From Treponema peruense (GTDB lineage Bacteria; Spirochaetota; Spirochaetia; Treponematales; Treponemataceae): 64,000 bases of DNA. Each line of letters opens with the position of its first letter. Position 1 is the first letter of the stretch. The translations under genes were made by a program, and so were the position numbers. Shown here piece after piece: positions 1 through 7,303 of this stretch. The notes beneath the pieces are model-generated. The model did not search any database. It had not been told where the DNA came from and was given only the letters and a program-made list of their open reading frames with translations. Location: NCBI RefSeq assembly GCF_016117655.1, contig NZ_CP064936.1, forward strand, positions 930,001-994,000, given 5' to 3'.

Positions 1-1116
1 TGCAGCGACTTCAAGTATGACTCAAGGTTTGCATCTTTTGTACTTGTTGCAAAGGGAAGCTACCAGAATGAACTCAATATTACGTATCCTTTTTCACTTG
101 TGGCTAACAGCAATACGGACTGCACTGTTCACATAATCCCGGCATACTGGTTTCTTTACAATATGTTTGCGATTGTAAGAAACAAGTACAAGTTTGTTTC
201 AAGAGACAAGCGTGTCGTAAAGGTACAGCATATAGAAACAAACCCGCTTGCCCCGGACACAATGCAGGAAATAGAAGCCTCTGTAGTAAGAATTATTGAA
301 CTTACCGGCCGTTACCTTAAGCTTCCTTATGAAACAGCAGCAAAAATGACTGAATTCAACCCAAATCCGAAACTTCTCGATGAATTCCGCGAAAGAGCCG
401 CATTCTCAAAGGACGGAGAAGAACTGTACCACGTGGCAAAAGATTATCTTCACCAGAATTCAGAGTCAAAATTCTTTCTTTCGGACGACCGTTGCCAGAA
501 AAAGTACGGCGCACTTATCTGCAAACCAGCCCAGGCATACAAAGAATACCGTCGCATAATGAAATATTTCTGCGTGGACTCGCTTATGGAATGGGTCTGC
601 GAATGCGGAAGGGAAACTCTTGTTCCCGAAGACCTTGAAACCATAAGAAAAATTCCTCTTTACAAAAACTGGGTAAACGCCGGCGGCCAGATTATTCCGC
701 AGGAAAAACTTGACGAAATGTTCTCGCTTGTAAAGGAACGCAGGATAAACACCTGGAATGAAGTACACGCCTTTTACGATGAATGCCAGAAATCCTACTG
801 CGGCTACAAGGTGCGTTATGCTGTTTATCTTCTTGAACGCCTTTATTCCACGCCCATTACAATGTTCGGAAAGGACATGTTCGATGACCTTATGCGTGAC
901 GTTGCGTATGTTTCGCTCAATATGCTTGAATCTTCCATTTCTACGCGCGGCAAGGATTATACAGACTTTTTCCGCTCAATTACGTTCAGAAACAAGGAAG
1001 AAAAAAATGCTGTACTGGGTGAACTTTGCGACAATTCCTTTCTCAAAGACCTCAAACAGTCAACAGAAGCCTTTGATTCTGCACTTGAAAAACTGTTCCG
1101 CACGCTCATAACCTGA
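1..1116 (+). CDS. DUF4954 family protein, 3' part only
   Basis: The reading frame is open from base 1, so the gene starts upstream of the window and about 371 C-terminal residues are visible. A GTG at 100 is in frame but lies within a continuous conserved-looking frame and is probably not the start. The segment with FSLVANSNTDC followed by PAYWFLYNMFAIVRNKYK resembles treponemal and Bacteroidetes DUF4954 proteins, whose N-terminal part is a hexapeptide-repeat (left-handed helix) domain; that part would be upstream. The visible portion is soluble, mixed helical, with no signal or membrane segment. Biochemical role is unknown. A weak hairpin (ATACAC/GTGTAT, 1119-1137) follows the stop and runs into the leu promoter. 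The family call is from memory of the motif and is moderate. Confidence 0.6.
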   Translation, partial: CSDFKYDSRFASFVLVAKGSYQNELNITYPFSLVANSNTDCTVHIIPAYWFLYNMFAIVRNKYKFVSRDKRVVKVQHIETNPLAPDTMQEIEASVVRIIELTGRYLKLPYETAAKMTEFNPNPKLLDEFRERAAFSKDGEELYHVAKDYLHQNSESKFFLSDDRCQKKYGALICKPAQAYKEYRRIMKYFCVDSLMEWVCECGRETLVPEDLETIRKIPLYKNWVNAGGQIIPQEKLDEMFSLVKERRINTWNEVHAFYDECQKSYCGYKVRYAVYLLERLYSTPITMFGKDMFDDLMRDVAYVSLNMLESSISTRGKDYTDFFRSITFRNKEEKNAVLGELCDNSFLKDLKQSTEAFDSALEKLFRTLIT

Positions 1117-1137
1117 CATACACAGGCGTCGTGTATA

Positions 1138-1166
1138 TTGACTTTTATTTTATTTTGGAGTATAAA
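1138..1166 (+). promoter_or_regulatory. Promoter of the leu leader and leuA
   Basis: TTGACT (1138-1143), 17 bp spacer, TATAAA (1161-1166). The expected transcription start is about 1172-1174, at the ATG of the leader ORF. The GGAG at 1157-1160 lies inside the promoter spacer, so it should not be present in the mRNA and cannot act as a ribosome binding site. Confidence 0.75.
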
Positions 1167-1173
1167 AATAATT

Positions 1174-1230
1174 ATGAAATACTTTGAACTACTACTATCT
1201 TTGAATTTCTCCTCATTGAGCCGAATCTAA
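1174..1230 (+). CDS. Leucine leader peptide (18 aa) of the leuA attenuator
   Basis: ATG at 1174 opens an 18-codon ORF, MKYFELLLSLNFSSLSRI. Residues 6-8 are three consecutive CTA leucine codons (1189-1197), and further leucines follow at 10 and 15. CTA is seldom used in the neighbouring genes, which favour CTT, so slow decoding under leucine shortage is plausible. The ORF ends 39 bases before a strong intrinsic terminator in front of leuA. This is the arrangement of classical ribosome-mediated attenuation, with the peptide as sensor and not as product. The transcript probably starts at the ATG, making it leaderless. It is too short for ordinary gene calling. Confidence 0.8.
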   Translation: MKYFELLLSLNFSSLSRI

Positions 1231-1269
1231 GGTGCTGGTAGGCAGGTATATTTTCAATACTTAAACTAC

Positions 1270-1302
1270 AGACCTGTTGCTTCGGCAGCAGGTCTTTTTT
1301 TT
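1270..1302 (+). terminator. leuA attenuator terminator
   Basis: An 11-bp stem (1270-1280 with 1285-1295) closes on a C(UUCG)G tetraloop and is followed by eight T (1295-1302). Alternative pairings are visible: GGCAGGT (1241-1247) can pair with ACCTGTT (1272-1278), opening the terminator; TGGTAG (1236-1241) can pair with the leucine codons CTACTA (1189-1194), blocking the antiterminator. A ribosome stalled on the CTA codons would free the antiterminator arm and allow transcription into leuA. Confidence 0.85.
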
Positions 1303-1335
1303 GTACAAAATTTTTATGTAAGTCAGGAGTTTGCT

Positions 1336-3021
1336 ATGACAATGAATCCAATGGGAAAGTACGCACCTATTGCAGATATTCCCCTTCAGAACAGAAAGTG
1401 GCCGTCACAGAAAATTACAAAGGCGCCTGTATGGTGTTCGGTAGACCTTCGCGACGGAAACCAGGCCCTCGTTAATCCTATGGGAATTGAAACAAAGCTT
1501 GCATTTTTTGATCTTCTGGTAAAACTCGGATTCAAGGAAATTGAAGTAGGATTCCCCGCTGCAAGTGACACGGAGTACGAGTTTATCCGCAGGCTTATTG
1601 ACGAAAACCGCATTCCAGAGGATGTTACAATCCAGGTTTTGTGTCAGGCACGCGAAAAGCTTGTCAAAAAAACAATAGAATGCCTTAAGGGTGCGCCCCG
1701 TGCAATTTTTCACATTTACAATTCAACTTCTCCTGCGCAGAGAAAATATACGTTCGGCAAGTCAAAGGAAGAAATCAAGCAGATTGCCATAGACGGTGTA
1801 AAGTGCATAAAAAGCTGCATTTCTGAAGAAGACCGCAAAAGAATCCGCCTGGAATATTCTCCCGAAAGTTTTTCAATGACAGAAATTGACTATGCCGTTG
1901 AGATTTGTGAAGCCGTAAAAGCTGAATGGGGATGCTCTGCCTCAGAAAAGATTATATTCAACCTTCCCACAACAGTTGAATGTTCTACGCCCAATGTGTA
2001 TGCTGACCAGATTGAATATTTTTGCACGCATATTTCTGACAGGGACAGCGTTATTGTAAGCACGCACTGCCACAATGACCGCGGAACAGGAGTTGCCAGC
2101 TGCGAACTGGGACTTCTTGCCGGTGCCGACCGCGTAGAAGGATGTCTGTTCGGAAACGGCGAGCGTACAGGTAACCTTGACATTGTGAATGTTGCGCTCA
2201 ATATGTTCTCTCAGGGCGTGGACCCGGAGCTTGACTTCCATGAAATAGAAAAAGTTGCAGAACTTTACACTGAATATACAGGAATGAATGTTAACCCGCG
2301 CACACCTTACGCCGGGGAACTTGTGTTTACGGCCTTCAGCGGAAGCCACCAGGATGCTATCAGAAAAGGAATGGCAGCACGTGCAAAGATGGACCGCAAT
2401 GCTCTCTGGGATGTTCCGTACCTTCTTATTGACCCGCATGACATTGGCCGCCAGTATGAGGGCATCATAAGAATAAACAGCCAGTCAGGAAAGGGCGGCG
2501 CTGCATATATTCTTGAGCAGGACTACGGTCTTACTCTTCCGAAGGCAATGCACCCGGCTTTGGGCGATGTAATAAAACATGCCGCAGACAAAGCACAGCG
2601 CGAGCTTAAGCCTGCCGAGATTTATGACCTTTTTGTAAAGCAGTGGCTTGAAGCAAAGGGTAATCTTGAAATCATGGATCTTGCCGAAACACACCTTGAC
2701 GCCAAACAGAATTCCCAGTCAGAGGCAACGACACTCTGCCGTGCAGTCGTAGGCTGGAAAGGAAAGCAGTTTGCCATTGGAGAAAAAGGAAACGGACCGC
2801 TTGATGCATTTGCAAGTGCTCTTTCAAAGACGCCTGCACCCAAATTCAGCATTACGGCTTTTCATGAACACAGCATCGGTACAGGAAACGATACTTCGGC
2901 TGTAGCTTATGTCCAGATAACATGCGAAAACGGAAGCCAGTACTGGGGCGCCGGAAAGTCTACCAGCGTAGGCCGCGCGGGAATTGACGCCGTTGTAAGC
3001 GCAATAAACCAGATTTCCTGA
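1336..3021 (+). CDS. leuA: 2-isopropylmalate synthase
   Basis: Condenses acetyl-CoA with 2-oxoisovalerate, the first committed step of leucine synthesis. The 561-residue protein is of the long LeuA type (yeast-like and many bacteria). DLRDGNQ at about residue 37 and HCHNDRG at about 244 are the HMGL-like TIM-barrel metal and substrate motifs, and GNGERTGN follows at about 275. Residues from about 430 form the C-terminal regulatory domain that in the family binds leucine. The start ATG at 1336 has an AGGAG at a normal distance. The gene stands alone, without leuB, leuC or leuD nearby. Expression is controlled by the leader peptide and attenuator immediately upstream, and probably also by leucine feedback on the enzyme. 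Confidence 0.95.
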   Translation: MTMNPMGKYAPIADIPLQNRKWPSQKITKAPVWCSVDLRDGNQALVNPMGIETKLAFFDLLVKLGFKEIEVGFPAASDTEYEFIRRLIDENRIPEDVTIQVLCQAREKLVKKTIECLKGAPRAIFHIYNSTSPAQRKYTFGKSKEEIKQIAIDGVKCIKSCISEEDRKRIRLEYSPESFSMTEIDYAVEICEAVKAEWGCSASEKIIFNLPTTVECSTPNVYADQIEYFCTHISDRDSVIVSTHCHNDRGTGVASCELGLLAGADRVEGCLFGNGERTGNLDIVNVALNMFSQGVDPELDFHEIEKVAELYTEYTGMNVNPRTPYAGELVFTAFSGSHQDAIRKGMAARAKMDRNALWDVPYLLIDPHDIGRQYEGIIRINSQSGKGGAAYILEQDYGLTLPKAMHPALGDVIKHAADKAQRELKPAEIYDLFVKQWLEAKGNLEIMDLAETHLDAKQNSQSEATTLCRAVVGWKGKQFAIGEKGNGPLDAFASALSKTPAPKFSITAFHEHSIGTGNDTSAVAYVQITCENGSQYWGAGKSTSVGRAGIDAVVSAINQIS

Positions 3022-3061
3022 TCTGCAAACGTTTAAAAAGACCTGAAAAACCGCAGAATAA

Positions 3062-3098
3062 AAGAAAAACCCCGTCTGTTCAACGAACGGGCGGGGCT
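3062..3098 (-). terminator. Intrinsic terminator on the minus strand
   Basis: A 12-bp GC-rich stem (3070-3081 with 3085-3096, two wobble pairs) is followed on the minus strand by T-rich TTTTTCTTT. It has no T run on the plus strand, so it serves transcripts coming from the XRE gene side and not leuA. The minus-strand bases just before the stem read CTCCTCTCCTTTA, which resembles an anti-Shine-Dalgarno stretch. Confidence 0.75.
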
Positions 3099-3265
3099 AA
3101 AGGAGAGGAGGATGCAGAAAACTTAAAAAACTGCAATTAGTTCACGGTGGAAAATGCTTGTTCCGTGAATCTATAAATATAACCTTCCAACCTTTCTGCG
3201 GTTACAGTCTATATTAAAAAAAATTGATTTATTCCTAAAAAAGTCAAAACAGCCGGTGTCTGTTG

Positions 3266-3637
3266 TTAAACTATTCTGGTTTCTTCCTTTCCTATCTTGA
3301 GTATCATTTCAATTATGGGCGACCTTATTTCGTAAGGCATTTTTCTGAGCGCACTTACTGCTGTCTGTAATATCTGCCTTGAGTCTGAATTTGCTTGCGG
3401 TTTTTGTGCCTGAAGGGGTGTTTCCTGACGAATGCGGCACTGGTCTTCCTTAAGCAGGTCTTCCAGCGGAACCCTTAGAACTTTTGATACGCGAAGGGCT
3501 GTGTCGGCTCCGGGCATACTGTTTCTTTCAAGTCCCAGACCGATTGACGCGTAAGAAATATTTGCCTTGTAAGCAAGATCTTTTCTGGATATACCCTGAA
3601 AAACTCTTTCCTGTTCGACATTATTCCAAAATCCCAT
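3266..3637 (-). CDS. XRE-family (helix-turn-helix) transcriptional regulator
   Basis: 123 residues. An N-terminal cro/C1-type HTH spans about residues 8-66 (SRKDLAYKANISYASIGLGL then ALRVSKVLRVPLEDLL), followed by a polar linker and a short C-terminal helix pair of unknown function. It is transcribed divergently from the first SLBB gene, and the intergenic region carries three copies of the same 10-bp half-site, so it probably regulates that promoter and possibly its own. Ligand or signal unknown. The minus-strand transcript ends in the GC-rich terminator near 3070-3096. Confidence 0.85.
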   Translation of the reverse strand: MGFWNNVEQERVFQGISRKDLAYKANISYASIGLGLERNSMPGADTALRVSKVLRVPLEDLLKEDQCRIRQETPLQAQKPQANSDSRQILQTAVSALRKMPYEIRSPIIEMILKIGKEETRIV

Positions 3638-3647
3638 ATCTTTTTTT

Positions 3648-3711
3648 ACTACAATAGATAAATAATGTTACTTGAAATATTACAATAGATATAATATATT
3701 ACTATTGTAGT
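3648..3711. promoter_or_regulatory. Candidate operator cluster for the XRE regulator
   Basis: ACTACAATAG occurs at 3648-3657, ATTACAATAG at 3679-3688, and the exact reverse complement CTATTGTAGT at 3702-3711. The outer two form a perfect 10-bp inverted repeat, and the inner pair forms a 9/10 inverted repeat across 13 bp. The sites overlap the -10 region of the SLBB promoter and the start region of the XRE transcript. Confidence 0.6.
3672..3700 (+). promoter_or_regulatory. Promoter of the first SLBB gene
   Basis: TTGAAA (3672-3677), 17 bp, TATATT (3695-3700). The -10 box sits between two of the repeated half-sites, so protein bound there would block it. The 5' region before the ATG at 3768 is about 60 bases. 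Confidence 0.65.
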
Positions 3712-3767
3712 TTTAATAGTGGCTCTTTTGGGGCTGAATACCAACGTCTTTATTTACAGAGTGTTTT

Positions 3768-6140
3768 ATGCGTTTAAATAATTTTTTTAAGTCATTTCTG
3801 CTTGTTTCGGCAGGATTTTTGTTTTCACTTCAGTCTGTTTATTCCGAGATTTTTGAACTTGATGACACACCGGCGTCTGTTCCCGAATCATCTGACAAGG
3901 AATATGCGCTTAATGCAAAGATGGCGCTGTCAAACCCAGACTATCCTGTTACTGCCGGCGATATTTATACGCTGTCATTTGTTGCAGGAAAAACACCTGT
4001 TTCTTATCCTATTACAGTAGATACAACCTACAGCCTTAAGATTGCAAATCTTGGTGTTATAAAAAACTGCGACGGACTTACCTACAAGGCTCTCAAGAGG
4101 CAGGTTGAATCTCTTGTAAGCAAAAACTATCCTATGGGTGCTGCCCAGTTTATACTTACCAGCCCCGGTGTGTTTTCTGTAAAAGTTACGGGACAGGTCA
4201 AAAAGGCCAGCGAAGTCAATGCCTGGGCTCTTACAAGACTTTCAGAAATTGTTACCAGGTCTGTTACACAATATTCTTCACTCAGAAACGTTAAGATTGT
4301 ATCTTCTTCGGGAAAAACACGTGTCTGCGATTTATTCAAGGCTTCAAGGGACGGAGACTTTTCGAACGATCCTTACCTTAGGCCTGGTGACACTGTAGAA
4401 GTAGGAAGAATCTCTCGTCGTGTAAGTATAAGCGGAGCCGTAGAAAGACCCGGAACGTACGAACTTCTTGACGGAGAGGAACTTGGACGGCTTGTGGGCT
4501 ACTACGGCGGCGGGCTTACCGAACGCGCAGACCCTGCACGCGTTACAATATCGCGGCTTCAGACACCTGACGGCAGCGTAATGTACTTGGACTCTTCGGC
4601 TGCAGATAATACGGCTCTTTTTAATATGGATTCTGTATATATAGGCAGTTATGATGAAGCTCTTCCGTACATAACAATGGAAGGAATTATACGCAATCCC
4701 GAAGAACAGGCTTTAAAAGCGGCTTCAGGAGAAAAAGATGTGGCAGAAGCTCCTTCGGAAATGGCCATGTACCGCAAGGTTGTCAAGTTCCATTCAAATG
4801 AAAACTATGCAGGCCTTGTGCGCCGTGAAGCAGGCAGTTTTGTAAACAATTCCGACCTCAAAAAATCATACATAAGGCGCGGTGACACAAAAATTACAAT
4901 AGATATAGAAAGTTATCTTTTTGACGCAAGCCTCATGAGCGAATATTCGCCGCAGAAAGGAGACATTCTTGTAATTCCGTATACAAAGAATTTTGTAGAC
5001 AAATTTGTAGTGGACGGGGAAGTCAAGGTTGTTACCGAAGTTTCTGCATGGCCGCTCAGACGCGTCTCTCAGATTATAGCAGACTACATGACGCCGTATT
5101 CTTCGGAGCGTTTTGTAACAATAACAGATGCAGACGGAAAAGTACGTGAATGTGACCTCTTCCTTGCCAAGCGTGACGGGGATATGACGCAGAACCCTTA
5201 TGTCCAGGCAGGTGAAAAAATCACACTCAAAAGAATCTCTCGTCGTGTAAGTATAAGCGGAGCCGTAGAAAGACCCGGAACGTACGAACTTCTGGACGGA
5301 GAGGAACTTGGACGGCTTGTGGGCTACTACGGCGGCGGGCTTACCGAACGCGCAGACCCTTCACGAATGCGCCTTATACGAATATTGAATGAAAATTCTT
5401 CAGGAAAAGTCGTTTATCTGGACGAAACGGCAATTACAGACAATTATGCACTTTTATGCTACGATAGTTTGTTTGTTACCAGTCTTAACGATATAAACCC
5501 CGTTCTTTTTTTACAGGGTGCAGTTTCCCAAAAAGCTCCTGATTCTTCTGAAGCGGTTGTTCCCGAAGCGACAACAAGTATAAATATTACGGTAAAAAAC
5601 GGAACCAACTATGCTTCTGTAGTGCGTGACAATGCCGGACTTTTTTCATCTGTTTCTGATCTGAAAAACGCCTATATAATCCGCAAGGAAAAAGAAGAAA
5701 AAGACGGTGCTGTCAGGATTACAGAAAAGCATATTCCCATTAATCTTGAAGAAATTCTTTACAACCAGGAATTTTACAGCAGTGAATATGTACAGAACAA
5801 GGACATTCTTCTTGTTCCGTTCAGGCAGTTCTTTGTTACTGTAGCAGGTGCCGTTCCCAACCCCGGAAGATACTCTTATATTCCTGACCGCGACTGGTCT
5901 TATTACGTGGGGCTTGCCGGAGGAATTGATACTTACCGGAACAGTCTTAAGGCTGTAACTATAACCGATGTTGACGGAAAACGTTATTCAAAAAAAGACA
6001 ATATAATTCCCGAAATGACGATTGAAGTCGAAGAAAATTCGGGATGGTACAAGTGGAACAGAATTTCGGGCGGAATTACGGCTATTCTTACGATACTTTC
6101 TTCTACGCTTTCTATTCTTGCCGTTACGGGAGTATTCTGA
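3768..6140 (+). CDS. Secreted polysaccharide-export-like protein with repeated SLBB domains
   Basis: 790 residues with a signal peptide (about 1-26, ending VYSEI). A Poly_export-like domain lies at about 50-130 (AGDIYTLSFVAG, then YSLKIANLGVI). SLBB-type segments start at about 217 and 490 (VSISGAVERPGTYELLDG) and 683 (VTVAGAVPNPGRY). A hydrophobic helix ends the protein (about 766-788), as in Wza-type outer-membrane channels. The first two SLBB blocks are almost identical even in DNA. The family exports capsule or exopolysaccharide, but no Wzx, Wzy, ABC exporter or Wzc kinase is present in the window, so the exported polymer is unknown. A weak GAG precedes the start. It overlaps nothing and is followed after one base by the sugar-phosphate transferase gene. 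Confidence 0.85.
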   Translation: MRLNNFFKSFLLVSAGFLFSLQSVYSEIFELDDTPASVPESSDKEYALNAKMALSNPDYPVTAGDIYTLSFVAGKTPVSYPITVDTTYSLKIANLGVIKNCDGLTYKALKRQVESLVSKNYPMGAAQFILTSPGVFSVKVTGQVKKASEVNAWALTRLSEIVTRSVTQYSSLRNVKIVSSSGKTRVCDLFKASRDGDFSNDPYLRPGDTVEVGRISRRVSISGAVERPGTYELLDGEELGRLVGYYGGGLTERADPARVTISRLQTPDGSVMYLDSSAADNTALFNMDSVYIGSYDEALPYITMEGIIRNPEEQALKAASGEKDVAEAPSEMAMYRKVVKFHSNENYAGLVRREAGSFVNNSDLKKSYIRRGDTKITIDIESYLFDASLMSEYSPQKGDILVIPYTKNFVDKFVVDGEVKVVTEVSAWPLRRVSQIIADYMTPYSSERFVTITDADGKVRECDLFLAKRDGDMTQNPYVQAGEKITLKRISRRVSISGAVERPGTYELLDGEELGRLVGYYGGGLTERADPSRMRLIRILNENSSGKVVYLDETAITDNYALLCYDSLFVTSLNDINPVLFLQGAVSQKAPDSSEAVVPEATTSINITVKNGTNYASVVRDNAGLFSSVSDLKNAYIIRKEKEEKDGAVRITEKHIPINLEEILYNQEFYSSEYVQNKDILLVPFRQFFVTVAGAVPNPGRYSYIPDRDWSYYVGLAGGIDTYRNSLKAVTITDVDGKRYSKKDNIIPEMTIEVEENSGWYKWNRISGGITAILTILSSTLSILAVTGVF
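4406..4535 (+). repeat. 130-bp direct repeat, copy 1 (SLBB coding)
   Basis: This segment is repeated at 5231-5360 within the same gene and in the same frame, with a single base difference (CTTCTTG versus CTTCTGG). The bases flanking both copies diverge abruptly. Confidence 0.95.
5231..5360 (+). repeat. 130-bp direct repeat, copy 2 (SLBB coding)
   Basis: Second copy of 4406-4535, 825 bp downstream (a multiple of three, so recombination between copies would keep the frame). 129 of 130 bases are identical. Confidence 0.95.
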
Positions 6141-6141
6141 T

Positions 6142-7197
6142 ATGCTGCCGTTTATTCTGTTTTCTTCCGGGGCATTTGTTCTTTCTCTTTCTTTGATTCC
6201 GCTGATAATCCTTTTCTGCAGAAAGTACAGTCTTTATGACCCGGTCAATGCGCGCAAAATCCACAGCGGAAACACGCCCCGTCTTGGTGGAGTTGCCGTA
6301 GTTGTTTCGTTTCTTGTAGTTTCACTTTTATGTGCGCTTATTATGCCGCAGATAAAGCTTATGGGAATACTCCCGCTTTTGTGTTCAGCTCTTATTATAT
6401 TTTTGTTTGGATTTCTGGATGATCTTCTTGATTTGAAGGCAGTTCTTAAACTTTTTGTCCAGCTTGTTGCAGTAGGAATTGTCATTTGTTCAGGCTATAG
6501 ATTTACGTATCTTTTTGCATGGAAAATGCCCGTGTGGATTTCTGTTCCGCTTACTTTCTGCTGGGTTCTGGGAATTATAAATGCTTACAATCTTATTGAC
6601 GGACTGGACGGTCTTTGCGGTGGTCTTTCTATTGTGACACTTGCGACAATAGGAGTGCTCAGGCTTTCATCAGGGGATCCTATCGGTTTTTTATGCTTTA
6701 TTCTTGCTGCTTCCATTATGGGATTTCTGGTATTCAACTGGCCTCCTGCAAAAATTTTTATGGGTGACTGCGGCAGTCAGTTTCTTGGTTTTGTGATTGC
6801 AGTTTTTCCACTTTGCGGAAAAGGGGAAGTTTTGGAATACAACCGCGTTCTTATTATGCTGGTTCTTGTTTCGATCCCGATGATTGATACTGTTGCGGCA
6901 ATCTGGCGGCGGCTGCGGGATCACCGTCCCATTATGAGTGCAGACAGGTTTCATACGCACCACAAGCTTTTGAATCTGGGGCTGTCAAAAAAGGCTGTTC
7001 TTTACCTTATGCTTGGTATTCAGTTTGTTATCTGTACGGTTACGTTAACGGCTGTTCTTGCATGTCCGTATCACTGCACGATTATTCTTTTGGTAATGTA
7101 TGCGTTGGTTCTTGCTGCCTTCTGTGTACTTCATTTTGTTCATAAAAGAAAGTTTCTGGCTGTGCAAAAGTCGGGGGGGGGTATTTCAGAAAACTGA
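6142..7197 (+). CDS. WecA/TagO-like undecaprenyl-phosphate sugar-1-phosphate transferase
   Basis: Integral membrane enzyme of the MraY/WecA family that transfers a HexNAc-1-phosphate from a UDP-sugar to polyprenyl phosphate, starting an envelope glycan. 351 residues with about ten hydrophobic segments. Family motifs are present: NAYNLIDGLDGLCGG at about 146, MGDCGSQFLGF at about 207, and HTHHK at about 271. The ATG at 6142 begins one base after the stop of the upstream SLBB gene and has GGGAG at the proper distance inside it; a longer open frame upstream is not needed. Its place between two SLBB export-like genes suggests it primes the polymer they handle. A run of nine G lies six codons before the stop. 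Confidence 0.9.
   Translation: MLPFILFSSGAFVLSLSLIPLIILFCRKYSLYDPVNARKIHSGNTPRLGGVAVVVSFLVVSLLCALIMPQIKLMGILPLLCSALIIFLFGFLDDLLDLKAVLKLFVQLVAVGIVICSGYRFTYLFAWKMPVWISVPLTFCWVLGIINAYNLIDGLDGLCGGLSIVTLATIGVLRLSSGDPIGFLCFILAASIMGFLVFNWPPAKIFMGDCGSQFLGFVIAVFPLCGKGEVLEYNRVLIMLVLVSIPMIDTVAAIWRRLRDHRPIMSADRFHTHHKLLNLGLSKKAVLYLMLGIQFVICTVTLTAVLACPYHCTIILLVMYALVLAAFCVLHFVHKRKFLAVQKSGGGISEN
7173..7181 (+). repeat. Poly-G tract (G9) inside the transferase gene
   Basis: Nine consecutive G encode part of Ser-Gly-Gly-Gly near the C-terminus. Slippage by one base would change the last residues and move the stop codon. Confidence 0.9.
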
Positions 7198-7248
7198 TTC
7201 CGCTTTTTTGCGAATAATTTTACATAATTTCTCGTTTTTATAACTTAC

Positions 7249-7277
7249 TTGAAACGCAGTCATAATTGCTTTATACT
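7249..7277 (+). promoter_or_regulatory. Promoter of the second SLBB gene
   Basis: TTGAAA (7249-7254), 17 bp, TATACT (7272-7277). The start ATG at 7304 is preceded by AAAGGTAAG, so this transcript has a short normal leader. Confidence 0.75.
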
Positions 7278-7303
7278 GTGAAAAAATTAGATAAAGGTAA
7301 GTT

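Noticed and set aside
1157..1160. GGAG as a ribosome binding site for the leu leader
   Set aside because: It lies between the -35 and -10 boxes and 13 bases from the ATG, so it should not be in the transcript.
1174..1302. A T-box riboswitch in front of leuA
   Set aside because: The antiterminator lacks the conserved T-box sequence (AGGGTGGNACCGCG), whereas an ORF with a leucine codon run is present, so peptide-based attenuation explains the region better.
3112..3126. Tiny plus-strand ORF (four codons) after a strong GGAGG site downstream of leuA
   Set aside because: Only M-Q-K-T. The purine-rich stretch is better explained as the complement of a CU-rich segment preceding a minus-strand terminator.
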